A stretch of 64,000 nt of DNA from Pseudomonas oryzihabitans NBRC 102199 (GTDB lineage Bacteria > Pseudomonadota > Gammaproteobacteria > Pseudomonadales > Pseudomonadaceae), in NCBI RefSeq assembly GCF_000730625.1, contig NZ_BBIT01000013.1, positions 1 to 64,000 on the forward strand. Direction: 5' to 3'. Made by a program: the position numbers and the translations under genes. The notes below the pieces were generated by a model, which was given only the letters and a program-made list of their open reading frames with translations, did no database searches and was not told the DNA's origin. Positions 53,838 through 64,000 of this stretch are shown piece after piece; the first letter of the stretch is position 1; each line of letters opens with the position of its first letter.

Positions 53838-53882
53838 CATCAGCGCGGTCGATGATCGCTATCCCGAGGGACGATTTCTAGG
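53838..53882 (+). promoter_or_regulatory. Upstream element shared with the 50.3-kb lipoprotein gene
   Basis: This is the second copy of the CATCAGCG / TCGAT / CGCTATCC / ACGATTT element, 99 bp before the repeat-protein start codon. Both copies follow immediately after the stop codon of an unrelated upstream gene, so shared coding origin does not explain them. Confidence 0.4.
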
Positions 53883-53936
53883 CGCGGGGTGGGCTGGCGA
53901 CAATGAGTCCACACCCACCCGACACAGGTACTCGCC

Positions 53937-54374
53937 ATGAAAGCCCTCACCGCCCTCTTCGCCGCCACCCTGCTCACCACCGCCATCGCCCAATCCGCCC
54001 AGGCCGAGGAAAGCGCCCTGCGCCCCCTGGGTTCGCTGATTGAAAAGCACCAGCAGCAGGATCGTACTCTGGCTGAAAACGGCGCCGATCGCAGTCTGCA
54101 GCCGTCGATCCAGCGCCAGCAACAGCGTCTCGACCCGCGCCGTGCCCTGGCCGAAAACGGTGCCGATCGCAGCCTGCAACCCTCGATCCAGCGCCAGCAA
54201 CAGCGTCTCGACCCGCGCCGTGCCCTGGCTGAAAACGGCGCCGAGCGCAGTCTGCAGCCCTCGATCCAGCGCCAGCAGCAGCGCCTGGACGGCCAACGCC
54301 TGGCCGCCGACGGCGCCGAGCGGACCCTGCAGCAGTGGCCCCAGCGTCAACCGACCCGCGGCGCCGCGGCGTGA
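53937..54374 (+). CDS. Exported protein built of 26-residue tandem repeats
   Basis: The 145-residue precursor has a Sec signal peptide (cleavage after AQA at about 23). From residue 45 it consists of repeats of about 26 residues, LAENGADRSLQPSIQRQQQR plus LDPRRA: two full units, a third of 25 residues and a diverged fourth beginning LAADGAERTLQQ. At DNA level the unit is 78 bp (54069, 54147, 54225). The mature protein is rich in Gln, Arg and Ala and has no Cys. I do not recognise a family. Its 3' end overlaps the convergent LysR gene by 28 bp. Confidence 0.78.
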   Translation: MKALTALFAATLLTTAIAQSAQAEESALRPLGSLIEKHQQQDRTLAENGADRSLQPSIQRQQQRLDPRRALAENGADRSLQPSIQRQQQRLDPRRALAENGAERSLQPSIQRQQQRLDGQRLAADGAERTLQQWPQRQPTRGAAA

Positions 54375-55258
54375 GTCGGCTGAACCGTCAGCCGGTCGCG
54401 CAGATAGTCCGAGAACAGCTGGACGATGCGCGCCGACTGACGATGTTGGGGATAGACCGCATAGACCGCCGCGCTGGGCAGGGCGAAGTCTTCCAGCACC
54501 TGTACCAGCGCCCCTGAGGCCAGCGCCGCGCCGATGATGAAGGTCGGCAGCACCGCGATGCCCTGACCGGCGATGGCCGCATCCCGCACCACCTCTCCGT
54601 TGTTGGCCCGGAGCTGACCCTGCATGGGCAGCACCAGCGGTTTGCCCCCACGCTGGAAGCGCCATTCCACCTGGCGACCATGGCCATAGAGCAGACAGCT
54701 GTGCTCGGCCAGATCCTCCGGCTGCAGCAGCGGCGGCGCCTTTTGTAGATAATCCGGACTGGCACAGGTCACCAGTTGCATCTCGGTCAGCCGCTTGGCG
54801 ATCAGACTGGAGTCGGCCAGAGTGCCGATACGGATCGACATGTCATAGCCCTCCGCCAGCAGATCCACCGCCCGGTCATTGAGATCCAGCTCCAGGCGGA
54901 TCTGCGGATAGGCTGAAAGAAAATCCGGCAGCAGGGGACTCAGGTGCAGGGTGCCAAAGGTCATCGGCGCACTGACCCGCAGCACCCCCTGGGGCACCGT
55001 CCGCCGGCTGGAGAGCAATTCCTCGGTGTCGTTGACGTCTTCGAGGATCTTGACCGCCCGCTCATAGAGCAGCATTCCCAGTTCGGTCGCCTGCAGGCGT
55101 CGCGTGGTGCGATTGAGCAGCCGCACCCCCAGGCTTTCCTCCAGTGCCATGGTCCGCCGGCTGACGAATTGCTTGGACAGCCCCAGCTTGTCGGCGGCGG
55201 CGGTGAAGCTGCCCTCGTTCAGGGTGGTGACGAACAGGCGCAGGTCTTCGAAATTCAT
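54347..55258 (-). CDS. LysR-family transcriptional regulator (CrgA type)
   Basis: From MNFEDLRLFVTTLNEGSF the protein is 303 residues, with AADKLGLSKQFVSRRTMALE as winged helix and a CrgA-like effector domain (YPQIRLELDLNDRAVDLLAEG, summarised; YDMSIRIGTL; IAGQGIAVLPTFI). An upstream ATG at 55309 would add 17 unconserved residues. It is a distant paralogue of the regulator at 32961. Confidence 0.9.
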   Translation of the reverse strand: MNFEDLRLFVTTLNEGSFTAAADKLGLSKQFVSRRTMALEESLGVRLLNRTTRRLQATELGMLLYERAVKILEDVNDTEELLSSRRTVPQGVLRVSAPMTFGTLHLSPLLPDFLSAYPQIRLELDLNDRAVDLLAEGYDMSIRIGTLADSSLIAKRLTEMQLVTCASPDYLQKAPPLLQPEDLAEHSCLLYGHGRQVEWRFQRGGKPLVLPMQGQLRANNGEVVRDAAIAGQGIAVLPTFIIGAALASGALVQVLEDFALPSAAVYAVYPQHRQSARIVQLFSDYLRDRLTVQPTHAAAPRVG

Positions 55259-55361
55259 GGCGGCATCCAGGCAGCGGGAGACGTTTGACGACGGTTGAAT
55301 CGCCGTCATTGTGCCAAATCGCCTGGCGTCCAGTGTCAGCCAGGCCGCTGGCGAGCGCGCA

Positions 55362-55399
55362 AAGAAAACCCCCTCGCCACCTTGCGGTGGGGAGGGGGC
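55362..55399 (-). terminator. Terminator after ychF
   Basis: A 13-bp stem with one mismatch (55370-55382 with 55387-55399) around TTGC is followed on the minus strand by UUUUC. It lies 19 bp past the ychF stop. Confidence 0.75.
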
Positions 55400-55417
55400 T
55401 CTGGCCTTGGCCGTCGC

Positions 55418-56518
<1,101 letters not shown>

Positions 56519-56560
56519 GGTGTGTGTCCTCGCGGAAGAAAAGGAAGAGGGTAGGGTAGG

Positions 56561-57145
56561 TCAGGCCTTGCGGCTGTGCAGGCGTTGCATGGCGCGGGTC
56601 AGCTCGCCGTCCAGCAGCGCCGGTACCACCTCCAGGGCGGCCTCGATGCTGGTGTCGAGCAGGTCCTGCTCGCTGCGCGGTGCGCGGCCCAGCACGAAGT
56701 TGGAAACCAGGCTGGCATGGCCCGGATGGCCGATGCCCAGGCGCAGGCGCTGGAAGCCGTTCTGATTGCCGAGCTGGGCGATGATGTCGCGCAGCCCGTT
56801 GTGCCCGCCGTGGCCGCCGCCGGTCTTGAGGCGTGCGGTGCCGGGTGGCAGGTCGAGTTCGTCATGGGCCACCAGGATGGCCGCCGGCGGGATGCGGAAA
56901 AAGCCGGCGAGCGCCGCCACGGCCTGGCCGCTGCGGTTCATGTAGGTGGTGGGGATGAGCAGACGAACATCGTTGCCCGCGTGGCGAAAACGCCCCACGA
57001 GGCCGTGATACTTGCGGTCGACAGCCAGGCTCGCGCCCTGGGCGGCTGCCAGCCGCTCAACGAAAAGGGCCCCTGCATTGTGCCGGGTCTGGTCGTATTC
57101 GGGGCCCGGATTACCCAGGCCGACGATCAGTTGGACGGCAGTCAT
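56561..57145 (-). CDS. pth: Pth, peptidyl-tRNA hydrolase
   Basis: Pth releases peptides from prematurely dropped peptidyl-tRNA. The 194-residue protein has [19 protein letters not shown] (summarised, about 9-27) with the catalytic His22, the substrate-binding YMNRSGQAV, and HDELDLPPG followed by [11 protein letters not shown]. It sits between rplY and ychF. Confidence 0.96.
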   Translation of the reverse strand: MTAVQLIVGLGNPGPEYDQTRHNAGALFVERLAAAQGASLAVDRKYHGLVGRFRHAGNDVRLLIPTTYMNRSGQAVAALAGFFRIPPAAILVAHDELDLPPGTARLKTGGGHGGHNGLRDIIAQLGNQNGFQRLRLGIGHPGHASLVSNFVLGRAPRSEQDLLDTSIEAALEVVPALLDGELTRAMQRLHSRKA

Positions 57146-57179
57146 GTCAGGAGCCCTTCTCTTTCAGGCGTGCGAGAAC

Positions 57180-57803
57180 TTACTCGGCAGCGCCTTCTTC
57201 GGCAGCGCCGTCAGCAGCTTCTTCACGGATGCGCGGCATGTGGATGCTGGCAACCGGCAGATCGCTGCCGTGGGCCAGGGACACCAGCTCGACGCCAGCC
57301 GGGACGTTCAGGTCGCTCAGGTGAACGATCTGGTCCAGCTCGACCTTGGCCATGTCGACTTCGATGAATTCCGGCAGGTCTTTCGGCAGGCAGGAAACTT
57401 CGACTTCGTTGATGGTGTGCAGGATCTCGCCACCTTGCTGCTTCACGCCCACGGAGGTTTCCTGGTTCATGAAGTGCAGGGGGACGTGGGCGGTCAGCTT
57501 CTGGCCGGCGATGACGCGCAGGAAGTCAGCGTGCATGACGTAGCCCTTGGAGGGATGACGCTGCAGGGCCTTGACCAGGACGCTTTCGTTGCTGCCACCG
57601 ACCTTCAGGGTGATGACGCTGGCGAAAGCGGCTTCGCTTTCCAGCATCTTGGCCAGGTCTTTGCCGACCAGGGTGATGGAGGTCGGAGCCTTGTCGCCAC
57701 CGTAGATCACGGCGGGAACGTTACCGGCATTACGACGCAGGCGGCGGCTCGCACCTTTCCCCAGGTCGGAACGCACTTCGGCATTCAGAGTGAAATCAAC
57801 CAT
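57180..57803 (-). CDS. rplY: Ribosomal protein bL25, long Ctc form
   Basis: bL25 binds 5S rRNA. At 207 residues this is the long (Ctc/TL5) form: an N-terminal 5S-binding domain (1 to about 95; [26 protein letters not shown], summarised) plus a C-terminal beta domain and an acidic Ala/Glu-rich tail. It lies between prs and pth on the same strand. Confidence 0.95.
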   Translation of the reverse strand: MVDFTLNAEVRSDLGKGASRRLRRNAGNVPAVIYGGDKAPTSITLVGKDLAKMLESEAAFASVITLKVGGSNESVLVKALQRHPSKGYVMHADFLRVIAGQKLTAHVPLHFMNQETSVGVKQQGGEILHTINEVEVSCLPKDLPEFIEVDMAKVELDQIVHLSDLNVPAGVELVSLAHGSDLPVASIHMPRIREEAADGAAEEGAAE

Positions 57804-57869
57804 TGTGAATCTCCAGGATAAGGAATCGGCAGACCGAGACTTGCGACCAGTTCTACGGCCCTACCGACT

Positions 57870-57905
57870 AAAAAGCCCCGGTAGACCGTCACGGCCTTCC
57901 GGGGC
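57870..57905 (-). terminator. Terminator after prs
   Basis: GCCCCGG and CCGGGGC arms (57899-57905 with 57875-57881 on the plus strand) enclose 17 nt that can also partly pair, followed on the minus strand by UUUUU. It separates prs from rplY. Confidence 0.7.
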
Positions 57906-57925
57906 GCTTCCAGAGCGGCTGTTCC

Positions 57926-58867
57926 TTAACGGAACATCGCGCTGATGGATTCTTCGTTGCTGATCCGGCGTACCGCCTCGGCCACCACCGGCGCGATGTC
58001 CAGTTGGCGGATACGGCTGCAGGCCTGAGCCGCGGCGGAAAGCGGAATGGTGTTGGTCACCACCAGCTCGTCCAGCACGGAGTTGTCGATGTTCTCGATG
58101 GCCCGACCCGACAGCACCGGGTGGGTGCAGTAGGCCAGGACCTTGGCGGCGCCGTGTTCCTTCAGGGCCTTGGCCGCGTGGCACAGGGTGCCGGCGGTAT
58201 CGACCATGTCGTCGACCAGCACGCAGGTGCGGTCCTGGATGTCACCGATGATGTGCATCACTTCCGACTGGTTGGCCTTGGGACGACGCTTATCGATGAT
58301 CGCCAGGTCCACACCCAGGCTCTTGGCCACGGCACGCGCACGCACCACGCCGCCGATGTCCGGGGAGACGATCATCAGATTTTCGAAACGCTGGTCTTCG
58401 ATGTCATCCACCAGGGCGGGGGAGCCGTAGATGTTGTCCACGGGAATATCGAAGAAACCCTGGATCTGGTCGGCGTGCAGATCGACGGTGAGCACCCGAT
58501 TGATGCCCACCACGGTCAGCATGTCGGCCACGACCTTGGCGGTGATGGCGACGCGCGCGGAACGCGGACGGCGATCCTGGCGCGCATAGCCGAAATAGGG
58601 GATGACTGCGGTGATACGAGTGGCCGAGGAGCGGCGGAAGGCGTCGGCCATCACCACCAGTTCCATCAGGTTGTCGTTGGTCGGCTCGCAGGTGGGCTGG
58701 ATGATGAAGACATCCTTGCCCCGAACGTTCTCGTTGATTTCGACGCTGATCTCGCCATCGGAGAATTTTCCGACGGAGACGTCACCGAGAGGGATGTGCA
58801 GCTGGCGCACGATGCGCCGTGCCAGATCGGGGTTGGCGTTCCCCGTGAAGACCATCATCTTGGACAC
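57926..58867 (-). CDS. prs: Prs, ribose-phosphate pyrophosphokinase
   Basis: Prs makes PRPP from ribose-5-phosphate and ATP for nucleotide, histidine and tryptophan synthesis. The product is 313 residues when the GTG at 58867 is used ([15 protein letters not shown]), which matches the family start. Motifs are the ATP/Mg-site [14 protein letters not shown], the flexible-loop [12 protein letters not shown] and the PRPP loop [13 protein letters not shown]. Longer ATG-start frames run into tRNA-Gln and are not real. tRNA-Gln lies 41 bp upstream. Confidence 0.96.
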   Translation of the reverse strand: MSKMMVFTGNANPDLARRIVRQLHIPLGDVSVGKFSDGEISVEINENVRGKDVFIIQPTCEPTNDNLMELVVMADAFRRSSATRITAVIPYFGYARQDRRPRSARVAITAKVVADMLTVVGINRVLTVDLHADQIQGFFDIPVDNIYGSPALVDDIEDQRFENLMIVSPDIGGVVRARAVAKSLGVDLAIIDKRRPKANQSEVMHIIGDIQDRTCVLVDDMVDTAGTLCHAAKALKEHGAAKVLAYCTHPVLSGRAIENIDNSVLDELVVTNTIPLSAAAQACSRIRQLDIAPVVAEAVRRISNEESISAMFR

Positions 58868-58908
58868 GCTGCAGTTCCTGCGGCTTGAGGTGGGTCTTGG
58901 AAGGAAAA

Positions 58909-58983
58909 TGGCAGGGGCGGCTGGATTCGAACCAACGCATGGCAGGATCAAAACCTGCTGCCTTACCGCTTGGCGACGCCCCT
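58909..58983 (-). tRNA. tRNA-Gln (TTG)
   Basis: The reverse complement gives a 75-nt cloverleaf with encoded CCA: acceptor AGGGGCG/CGCCCCT, D arm GCCAAGCGGTAAGGC, anticodon loop TTTTGAT with anticodon TTG, and T arm GGTTCGAATCC. It lies between ispE and prs, the standard Pseudomonas position. The acceptor is seven pairs with A1-T72. Confidence 0.93.
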
Positions 58984-59008
58984 GTATCTTGCAGAGTACT
59001 AGCTGTAC

Positions 59009-59869
59009 TCATTCTCTGGTCAGACTTGCTAGCGCCCGGTGCAACATGGAAGTGTTGCTGCCTTTGGCTACGAAGCCTGGAAGTGATGCTGGTAGCTGGC
59101 TTGCTACTGTATCAGCTTCGGTCTTATTTGGAAAGCTTCCAAATATGCAACCTCCAGTGCCGGTTAATCTAGCTGAAACAAATTTGTTTAGCAAGATCAA
59201 AGCGTTACGAATTTCTGGGTAACGCCTTTCGACCGTACTCTGGCAGTCGTTTCGACCTGACCACTTGAGAACGGCGCAAACTTTAATGGCGGGAGTGTCC
59301 CGTGTCAACAGCGGATCTGAAAAAATTTCTGCTGTACTTACAGAGACTTGCGGCACGGCCACGAGATACCAGGGTTCCGGCGGTGCGACCGGGGTGAGCT
59401 TTTCGCCCACGCCCTCGGCGAAGGCGGCCTGGCCGCGGACGAACACCGGTACGTCGGCGCCCAGGCGCAGTCCCAGGGCCGCCAGGTCGTCGAGGCTGGC
59501 GCCCAGACCCCAGAGGTGATTTAGGCCGAGCAGGGTGGTGGCGGCATCCGAACTGCCTCCGCCGATGCCGCCGCCCATGGGCAGCCGCTTGGTCAGCCAG
59601 AGATCGGCGCCCTGCCGGGTACCGCTTTCCTGCTGCAGCAACCGGGCGGCGCGCAGGATGAGATTCTGCTCGGGGGCGACGCCCGGCAGGCCGTCGTGCA
59701 GCTGCAATTCGCCGTCGTCGCGTCCGGCAAAGCCCAGATCGTCGCCCCAGTCGAGAAACTGAAACAGCGTCTGCAGTTCGTGATACCCGTCCGCGCGGCG
59801 CCCGAGGATGTGCAGGAACAGATTGAGCTTGGCCGGCGCCGGCAGGGTGAAGGCGGGCGCTGGGGTCAT
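59009..59869 (-). CDS. ispE: IspE, 4-diphosphocytidyl-2-C-methyl-D-erythritol kinase
   Basis: IspE phosphorylates CDP-methylerythritol in the MEP isoprenoid pathway. The 286-residue GHMP kinase has [21 protein letters not shown], summarised, at the N-terminus, the ATP loop [14 protein letters not shown] and the C-terminal GHMP motif [14 protein letters not shown]. The ATG overlaps the lolB stop (ATGA). The last third (59009 to about 59345) is oddly AT-rich, about 47% GC in 59041-59340 by my hand count, and uses codons such as ATA, AGA, TTA and CTA that are avoided nearby. The amino-acid motifs there remain intact. Confidence 0.93.
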   Translation of the reverse strand: MTPAPAFTLPAPAKLNLFLHILGRRADGYHELQTLFQFLDWGDDLGFAGRDDGELQLHDGLPGVAPEQNLILRAARLLQQESGTRQGADLWLTKRLPMGGGIGGGSSDAATTLLGLNHLWGLGASLDDLAALGLRLGADVPVFVRGQAAFAEGVGEKLTPVAPPEPWYLVAVPQVSVSTAEIFSDPLLTRDTPAIKVCAVLKWSGRNDCQSTVERRYPEIRNALILLNKFVSARLTGTGGCIFGSFPNKTEADTVASQLPASLPGFVAKGSNTSMLHRALASLTRE

Positions 59870-60486
59870 TTGCCCAGCTCGCGCGGCTGCCAGGTCTTCA
59901 CCACCAGGATGACTTCCAGGTCCTTGCCGGTGAGCTTGAGACGCTCGGGCAGGGTGTAGCCGTTCTGCTCGGTGTAGCGGGTGTATTCCACGGTCCAGCC
60001 GTCCTGCACCAGGCGCGCCAGGTGGCTGTCGGCGTCCAGGGTCAGCTGGCTGCGGCTGTCCGGGGCCGGCAGGCCGCGCACCCACCAGAGCAGGTGCGAC
60101 ACCGGCAGGCGCCAGCCGAGTTGCTGTTCCAGCAGGGCCTCGGGGGAATCGGCCTGATAGCTGCCCTGGCCGGAGACGTCGAGGGTGACGGCGCCCGGAC
60201 GCCCGGTGAGGCGGGTGGCGCCGCGCCCCAGGGGGCCGGCCAGACGGATGTCGTAGTAGTCCTGGCGTTGCAGCCAGAACAGGGTGCCGCTGCCGGAATC
60301 GCGCGGCGCGCGGATGCCGACCTTGCCGTCGATCTGCCAACCGTCGAGGGCGGCAATACGTTTTTTATGGGCCTGCCACTGGGCGGCGTTGCCCTGGCCT
60401 TCCACGGCCTCCTGGCGAGAGGTGCTGGCGCAACCGGCCAGCAGGGCGAGCAGCAACAGGGTGAAGAGGGTACGCAGGCGGATCAT
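59866..60486 (-). CDS. lolB: LolB, outer-membrane lipoprotein receptor
   Basis: LolB receives lipoproteins from LolA and inserts them into the outer membrane. The 206-residue precursor has lipobox LLAGC (Cys19) followed by AST, and the LolB pattern [31 protein letters not shown] (summarised) and YLPE-like [11 protein letters not shown]. It overlaps the TPR gene and ispE by 4 bp each. Confidence 0.94.
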   Translation of the reverse strand: MIRLRTLFTLLLLALLAGCASTSRQEAVEGQGNAAQWQAHKKRIAALDGWQIDGKVGIRAPRDSGSGTLFWLQRQDYYDIRLAGPLGRGATRLTGRPGAVTLDVSGQGSYQADSPEALLEQQLGWRLPVSHLLWWVRGLPAPDSRSQLTLDADSHLARLVQDGWTVEYTRYTEQNGYTLPERLKLTGKDLEVILVVKTWQPRELGK

Positions 60487-62207
60487 CGGAGGGTTTCGCT
60501 TCCAGTCAGGCGTTTGAGGGTACTGCGCAGGATGGCGTCATCGGCGTCGGCGTCGAGGCCCACGCGCCAGACCTTGCGCGCTTCGCTGCGCTTGCCCTGG
60601 GCCCAGAGCACCTCGCCCAGGTGGGCCGCCACCTCGGCATCGGGGAAGCGTTCGTAGGCCTGGCGCAGATAGCGTTCGGCGTCGGCCAGCTGGCCCTGGC
60701 GATAGCGGATCCAGCCCATGCTGTCGAGGATCGCCGGATCGTCCGGACTCAGCTGGTGCGCCTTGTCGATCAGCTGGCGCGCCTCGGCCAGTCGCGGAGT
60801 GCGATCGGCCAGGGTGTAGCCGAGGGCGTTGAGCGCCATGGCGTTGTCGGGGTCGTGGGCGATGATATAGCGCAGATCGGCTTCCAGCTGACCGAGATCA
60901 CCGCGCTTTTCCGCCAGCATGGAGCGGACATAGAGCAGATTCAGGTCGTTGGGATACTGCTGCAAGGCCTGCTGCACGGTCTGGTCGGCGAGGGCGGTCT
61001 GGTCGGCACTGGCCAGGCCTTCGACTTCCAGCAGATAGAGCGGCACGGCGTATTCGCTCTGGCGCTTGCGGGCGTCGGCCAGGCGCTGACGGGCCTCGGC
61101 GATGCGCCCACTGCCCAGCAGGATTTCCGCCTGGCGCTGCTGGGCGGCCAGGTAGTCGGTGCCCGGTCCGACCTGGGCGTATTCGGCCAGCGCCTGTTCG
61201 GGCTGGTCGAGTTCTTCGTAGCTGCGCCCCAGGTTGAGGTGCGCGGCGTCCACATGGCTGCCGCGCTCGAGCAGTTCCTTGAGATAGATCTGGGCTTCGC
61301 GCCAGGCCTGGGCTTCCAGGCAGACCAGCGCCAGGGAGAATCTGAGGTCGTCGTCGTCCGGGAACTGGGTGACCAGCTCGGCGAATTCGCGCTTGGCCTG
61401 GTCCAGGCGATCCAGCTCCACCAGCAGCCGGGCATGGGCCAGGCGCAGGCGGCGATCTTCCGGGTGCTGGCGGATGCCGGCTTCGAGCAGCGGCAGGGCC
61501 TCGGCGCTGCGGTCCTGGCTCTGCAGCAGGCGCGCGCGCAGGAGCAGCGGGGCGACTTCGCGCTTGGCCGCCGGATTGCGCTCCAGCAGTTTCAGCGCCT
61601 CGTCGGCGCGGCCGTCCTGCTGCAAGAGCAGCGCCTTGCCGAACAGCAGCTGGCCGTTGCGCGGATATTTGGCCAGCAGTCGATCGAAGCTCTTGAGCAG
61701 CCCGGCGCGGGTGGTCTCGTCGGTTTCCGCCGCGGACAGGGCGAGGAAATCGAAGTGGGTGTCGCCCTGGCCCTGGAGCACGCGCTCCATATAGGCCATG
61801 GATTCGTCGTAGCGCCCGGCGCGGGCCAGCATGATGGCGGCGGCGCGCTGGGCATCCAGGTTGTCGGGGGCGTTGCGCGCCCAGATCTGTGCGGTTTCCA
61901 GCGCCGGGGTATCGGCGCCCAGGTATTCGGCGATGCGGAAGGCGCGCTCGGCGACCCCTGGGTCCTGGGTCGACTTAGCCTGCTCGACATAGTTGGTCAG
62001 GGCGATGTCGAAACGGTTGCGCTGACCGGCCAGCTCGCCGACCAGCAGGTCATAGAGGGTGTCTTCGCGAAAGGAGCCGGCCGGTTGCGGCGTACTGGTC
62101 TTGGCGGTGGGCGGCGGGATGGCGGCGGCGGGCGTCGGCTGCCGGCCGAGGTTCTGGCAGCCGGCGAGCAGCAGGGCGGTCGTCAGCAGCGCGAGGTATC
62201 TGGTCAT
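60483..62207 (-). CDS. TPR-repeat lipoprotein upstream of lolB
   Basis: The 574-residue protein has a lipoprotein signal with LLAGC (Cys17) and a long series of tetratricopeptide-type helices (about 50-560), for example [29 protein letters not shown], summarised near the C-terminus. It matches the uncharacterised TPR gene that I recall between hemA and lolB in P. aeruginosa. It may scaffold envelope assembly; this is inference. It is divergent from hemA. Confidence 0.88.
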   Translation of the reverse strand: MTRYLALLTTALLLAGCQNLGRQPTPAAAIPPPTAKTSTPQPAGSFREDTLYDLLVGELAGQRNRFDIALTNYVEQAKSTQDPGVAERAFRIAEYLGADTPALETAQIWARNAPDNLDAQRAAAIMLARAGRYDESMAYMERVLQGQGDTHFDFLALSAAETDETTRAGLLKSFDRLLAKYPRNGQLLFGKALLLQQDGRADEALKLLERNPAAKREVAPLLLRARLLQSQDRSAEALPLLEAGIRQHPEDRRLRLAHARLLVELDRLDQAKREFAELVTQFPDDDDLRFSLALVCLEAQAWREAQIYLKELLERGSHVDAAHLNLGRSYEELDQPEQALAEYAQVGPGTDYLAAQQRQAEILLGSGRIAEARQRLADARKRQSEYAVPLYLLEVEGLASADQTALADQTVQQALQQYPNDLNLLYVRSMLAEKRGDLGQLEADLRYIIAHDPDNAMALNALGYTLADRTPRLAEARQLIDKAHQLSPDDPAILDSMGWIRYRQGQLADAERYLRQAYERFPDAEVAAHLGEVLWAQGKRSEARKVWRVGLDADADDAILRSTLKRLTGSETLR

Positions 62208-62452
62208 AGGGTCAGGGCGGCCTTTTTACAGTCGGTCCATCATGCCACAAGAGTCGCCGTGGCCGCGTCGCACATGCGGAGCGGCGGGCCGAGAAGTGCG
62301 GTGGTCGAGGCTGTTGACGCCTTTTGCCCGGCAAGATTCATTCGCCCAGGCTATGACGGCGATTGTCCGACGTCTCGTCGCTGCTGGTTGTCGCCACCGC
62401 CCGCGCGTAGGACAATGTTCGGCTTTCCCAATCCGTTCGACTGCTTGCGTCC

Positions 62453-63721
62453 ATGGCCTTTCTCGCGCTCGGCATCAATCACAAGACCGCCTCGGTTGAG
62501 GTGCGCGAACGCGTGGCTTTCACTCCAGAGCAGACGGTCGAGGCCCTGCGCCAGCTGGAGCAGGCCACCCACAGTCGCGAAGCGGCGATTCTTTCCACCT
62601 GCAATCGCAGCGAACTCTACCTGGAGCTGGAGCCCAGCCTGGCGGACGCCGTGCTGGCCTGGCTCGCCCAGTACCACCGGGTGCCTCTGGAAGACCTGCG
62701 CGCCAGCATCTATCTGCACCAGGACGAAGCCGCGGTGCGCCACATGATGCGGGTGGCCGCCGGGCTGGACTCCATGGTGCTGGGCGAGCCGCAGATCCTT
62801 GGCCAGCTCAAGTCGGCCTATGCCGTGGCCCGCGAGGCCGGCACCGTGGGGCCGCTGCTAGGCCGCCTGTTCCAGGCCACCTTCAACACCGCCAAGGCGG
62901 TGCGCACCGACACGGCGATCGGCGAGAACCCGGTGTCGGTGGCCTTTGCCGCGGTCAGCCTGGCCAAGCAGATCTTCAGCGACCTCAGCCGCAGCCAGGC
63001 GTTGCTGATCGGCGCTGGCGAGACCATCACCCTGGTCGCCCGCCATCTGCACGAACAGGGCGTGCGCCGCATCGTCGTCGCCAACCGCACCCTGGAGCGC
63101 GCCAGCCACCTGGCCGAGGAATTCGGCGCCCATACCGTGCTCCTGGCCGACATTCCCGACGAACTGGTCAACAGCGACATCGTCATCAGTTCCACTGCCA
63201 GCCAGTTGCCCATCCTCGGCAAGGGCGCGGTGGAACGGGCGCTCAAGCAGCGTCGGCACAAGCCCATCTTCATGGTCGACATCGCCGTGCCGCGCGACAT
63301 CGAGCCGGAGGTGAGCGAGCTGGAAGACGTCTACCTCTATACGGTGGACGACCTGCACGAGGTGGTGGCGGAAAATCTCAAGAGTCGCCAGGGCGCGGCC
63401 CAGGCCGCCGAGAAGCTGGTGCTGGCCGGGGTCGACGACTTCATGCAGCGGCTACGCGAGCGCGCCGCGGTGGACGTGGTCCGCGCCTATCGTCAGCAGG
63501 GCGAGCAGATCCGCGACGACGAACTGGCTCGCGCCCAGCGCCAGCTGGCCAATGGCGCCGATCCCCAGGAAGCCCTGGCCGCCCTGGCGCGCAGCCTCAC
63601 CAACAAGCTGATGCACGCACCGAGCGTGCAGCTCAAGAAACTATCCGCCGAGGGACGCGTCGACGCGCTGACCCTGGCTCAGGAACTCTTCGCCCTCGAC
63701 GAGGGTTTGGACAAGACATGA
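62453..63721 (+). CDS. hemA: HemA, glutamyl-tRNA reductase
   Basis: HemA reduces Glu-tRNA to glutamate-1-semialdehyde, the first step of tetrapyrrole synthesis. The 422-residue protein starts [19 protein letters not shown], with the catalytic Cys in [11 protein letters not shown] (about 46-56), [17 protein letters not shown]-site ALLIGAGE and a C-terminal dimerisation helix. A weak promoter candidate, TTGACG (62314) and TTCATT (62337), lies in the divergent region. Its stop overlaps the prfA start as ATGA. Confidence 0.96.
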   Translation: MAFLALGINHKTASVEVRERVAFTPEQTVEALRQLEQATHSREAAILSTCNRSELYLELEPSLADAVLAWLAQYHRVPLEDLRASIYLHQDEAAVRHMMRVAAGLDSMVLGEPQILGQLKSAYAVAREAGTVGPLLGRLFQATFNTAKAVRTDTAIGENPVSVAFAAVSLAKQIFSDLSRSQALLIGAGETITLVARHLHEQGVRRIVVANRTLERASHLAEEFGAHTVLLADIPDELVNSDIVISSTASQLPILGKGAVERALKQRRHKPIFMVDIAVPRDIEPEVSELEDVYLYTVDDLHEVVAENLKSRQGAAQAAEKLVLAGVDDFMQRLRERAAVDVVRAYRQQGEQIRDDELARAQRQLANGADPQEALAALARSLTNKLMHAPSVQLKKLSAEGRVDALTLAQELFALDEGLDKT

Positions 63722-64000
63722 AGACCTCTCTGTTGCACAAGCTCGACGGTCTGCAGGACCGCTTCGAGGAGCTGACCGCGCTGTTGGGCGACGCCGAAGT
63801 CATCAGCGACCAGACCCAGTTCCGCGCCTATTCCAAGGAATACGCTGAACTCGAGCCGGTCAGCCAGGCGTTCACCGAATACCGCAAGGTGCAGGCCGAC
63901 CTGGAGGGCGCCCAGGCGCTACTCAAGGACAGCGATCCGGATCTGCGCGAGATGGCCGAGGAAGAGGTCGGCACTGCCAAGGCGCGCCTGCAGGAACTGG
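63718..64000 (+). CDS. prfA: PrfA, peptide chain release factor 1 (5' part only)
   Basis: The first 94 codons are visible before the window ends: [20 protein letters not shown], then a helical domain 1 ([33 protein letters not shown]). RF1 reads UAA and UAG stops. The hemA-prfA ATGA overlap is the normal arrangement. Confidence 0.95.
   Translation, partial: MKTSLLHKLDGLQDRFEELTALLGDAEVISDQTQFRAYSKEYAELEPVSQAFTEYRKVQADLEGAQALLKDSDPDLREMAEEEVGTAKARLQEL

Noticed and set aside
53859-54665. Minus-strand open frame across the 26-residue-repeat gene
   Set aside because: It also shows internal repeats, but only because the DNA is repetitive. It lacks a start with a ribosome site, and the plus-strand frame has a clear signal peptide.
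58926-58951. Upstream ATG start for prs inside tRNA-Gln
   Set aside because: The frame is open there by chance; the GTG at 58867 gives the family-standard 313-residue protein.

Overview
The window is a high-GC chromosomal segment of a Pseudomonas-type gammaproteobacterium. Both ends carry blocks whose order I recall from P. aeruginosa PAO1. On the left are the MksBEF condensin genes and rimI. On the right are ychF-pth-rplY-prs-tRNA-Gln-ispE-lolB-TPR lipoprotein-hemA-prfA. Inositol use, trehalose synthesis and many LysR regulators would fit the P. oryzihabitans/psychrotolerans group, but the species is inference.

Layout. 0-0.46 kb: intergenic palindromes and two terminators. 0.46-5.2 kb (minus): mksF-mksE-mksB. 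5.35-6.6 kb: a Pro/Ala-rich protein and rimI. 6.6-9.5 kb: an acidic protein divergent from the trehalose genes otsB-otsA. 9.5-10.0 kb: a tandem repeat array and tRNA-Met. 10.2-26.4 kb: a complete myo-inositol regulon, with the RpiR-type regulator iolR divergent from iolC(J)-E-B-mmsA-D-G, two further Gfo/Idh/MocA oxidoreductases and a sugar-type ABC importer. Three promoters here share the palindrome TGGAA-N6-TTCCA, the probable IolR operator. 26.5-32.9 kb: DUF445 protein, UV damage endonuclease, Tat-exported aldo/keto reductase, an ATP/ADP-carrier-like transporter and a membrane metallophosphoesterase. 33-43 kb: LysR/MFS pairs, a GlxA-type regulator, a truncated STAND regulator abutting an AraC-type gene, DedA, pirin and DoxX. 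43.3-50.3 kb: a probable operon of DoxX, an ABM-domain membrane protein, a chloroperoxidase-like hydrolase, a YtcJ-like amidohydrolase, an MFS-ABM fusion, a YcaC-type hydrolase and a LysR regulator. 50.4-55.3 kb: a small lipoprotein, a 124-bp tandem array, a VOC protein, another LysR/MFS pair, a secreted protein made of 26-residue repeats and a LysR regulator. 55.4-64 kb: the housekeeping block, ending inside prfA.

The genes form several working units. The inositol unit should import myo-inositol and convert it through inosose, diketo and deoxygluconate intermediates to acetyl-CoA and dihydroxyacetone phosphate under IolR. otsBA makes trehalose for osmoprotection. The 43-50 kb unit looks like a catabolic or detoxifying cluster of unknown substrate. 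The right-hand block covers PRPP synthesis, translation, isoprenoid, lipoprotein-sorting and haem functions.

The most unusual points are these: a duplicated promoter-leader-small-ORF arrangement on the inositol transporter genes; a low-GC, rare-codon patch confined to the 3' part of the essential gene ispE; an oxidoreductase in the iol operon that has lost its catalytic EKP lysine; a STAND regulator cut off where it meets an AraC gene; the 26-residue-repeat exported protein, whose upstream element is shared with a lipoprotein gene; and several tandem arrays of intergenic palindromes. I saw no integrase, transposase, CRISPR array or rRNA.
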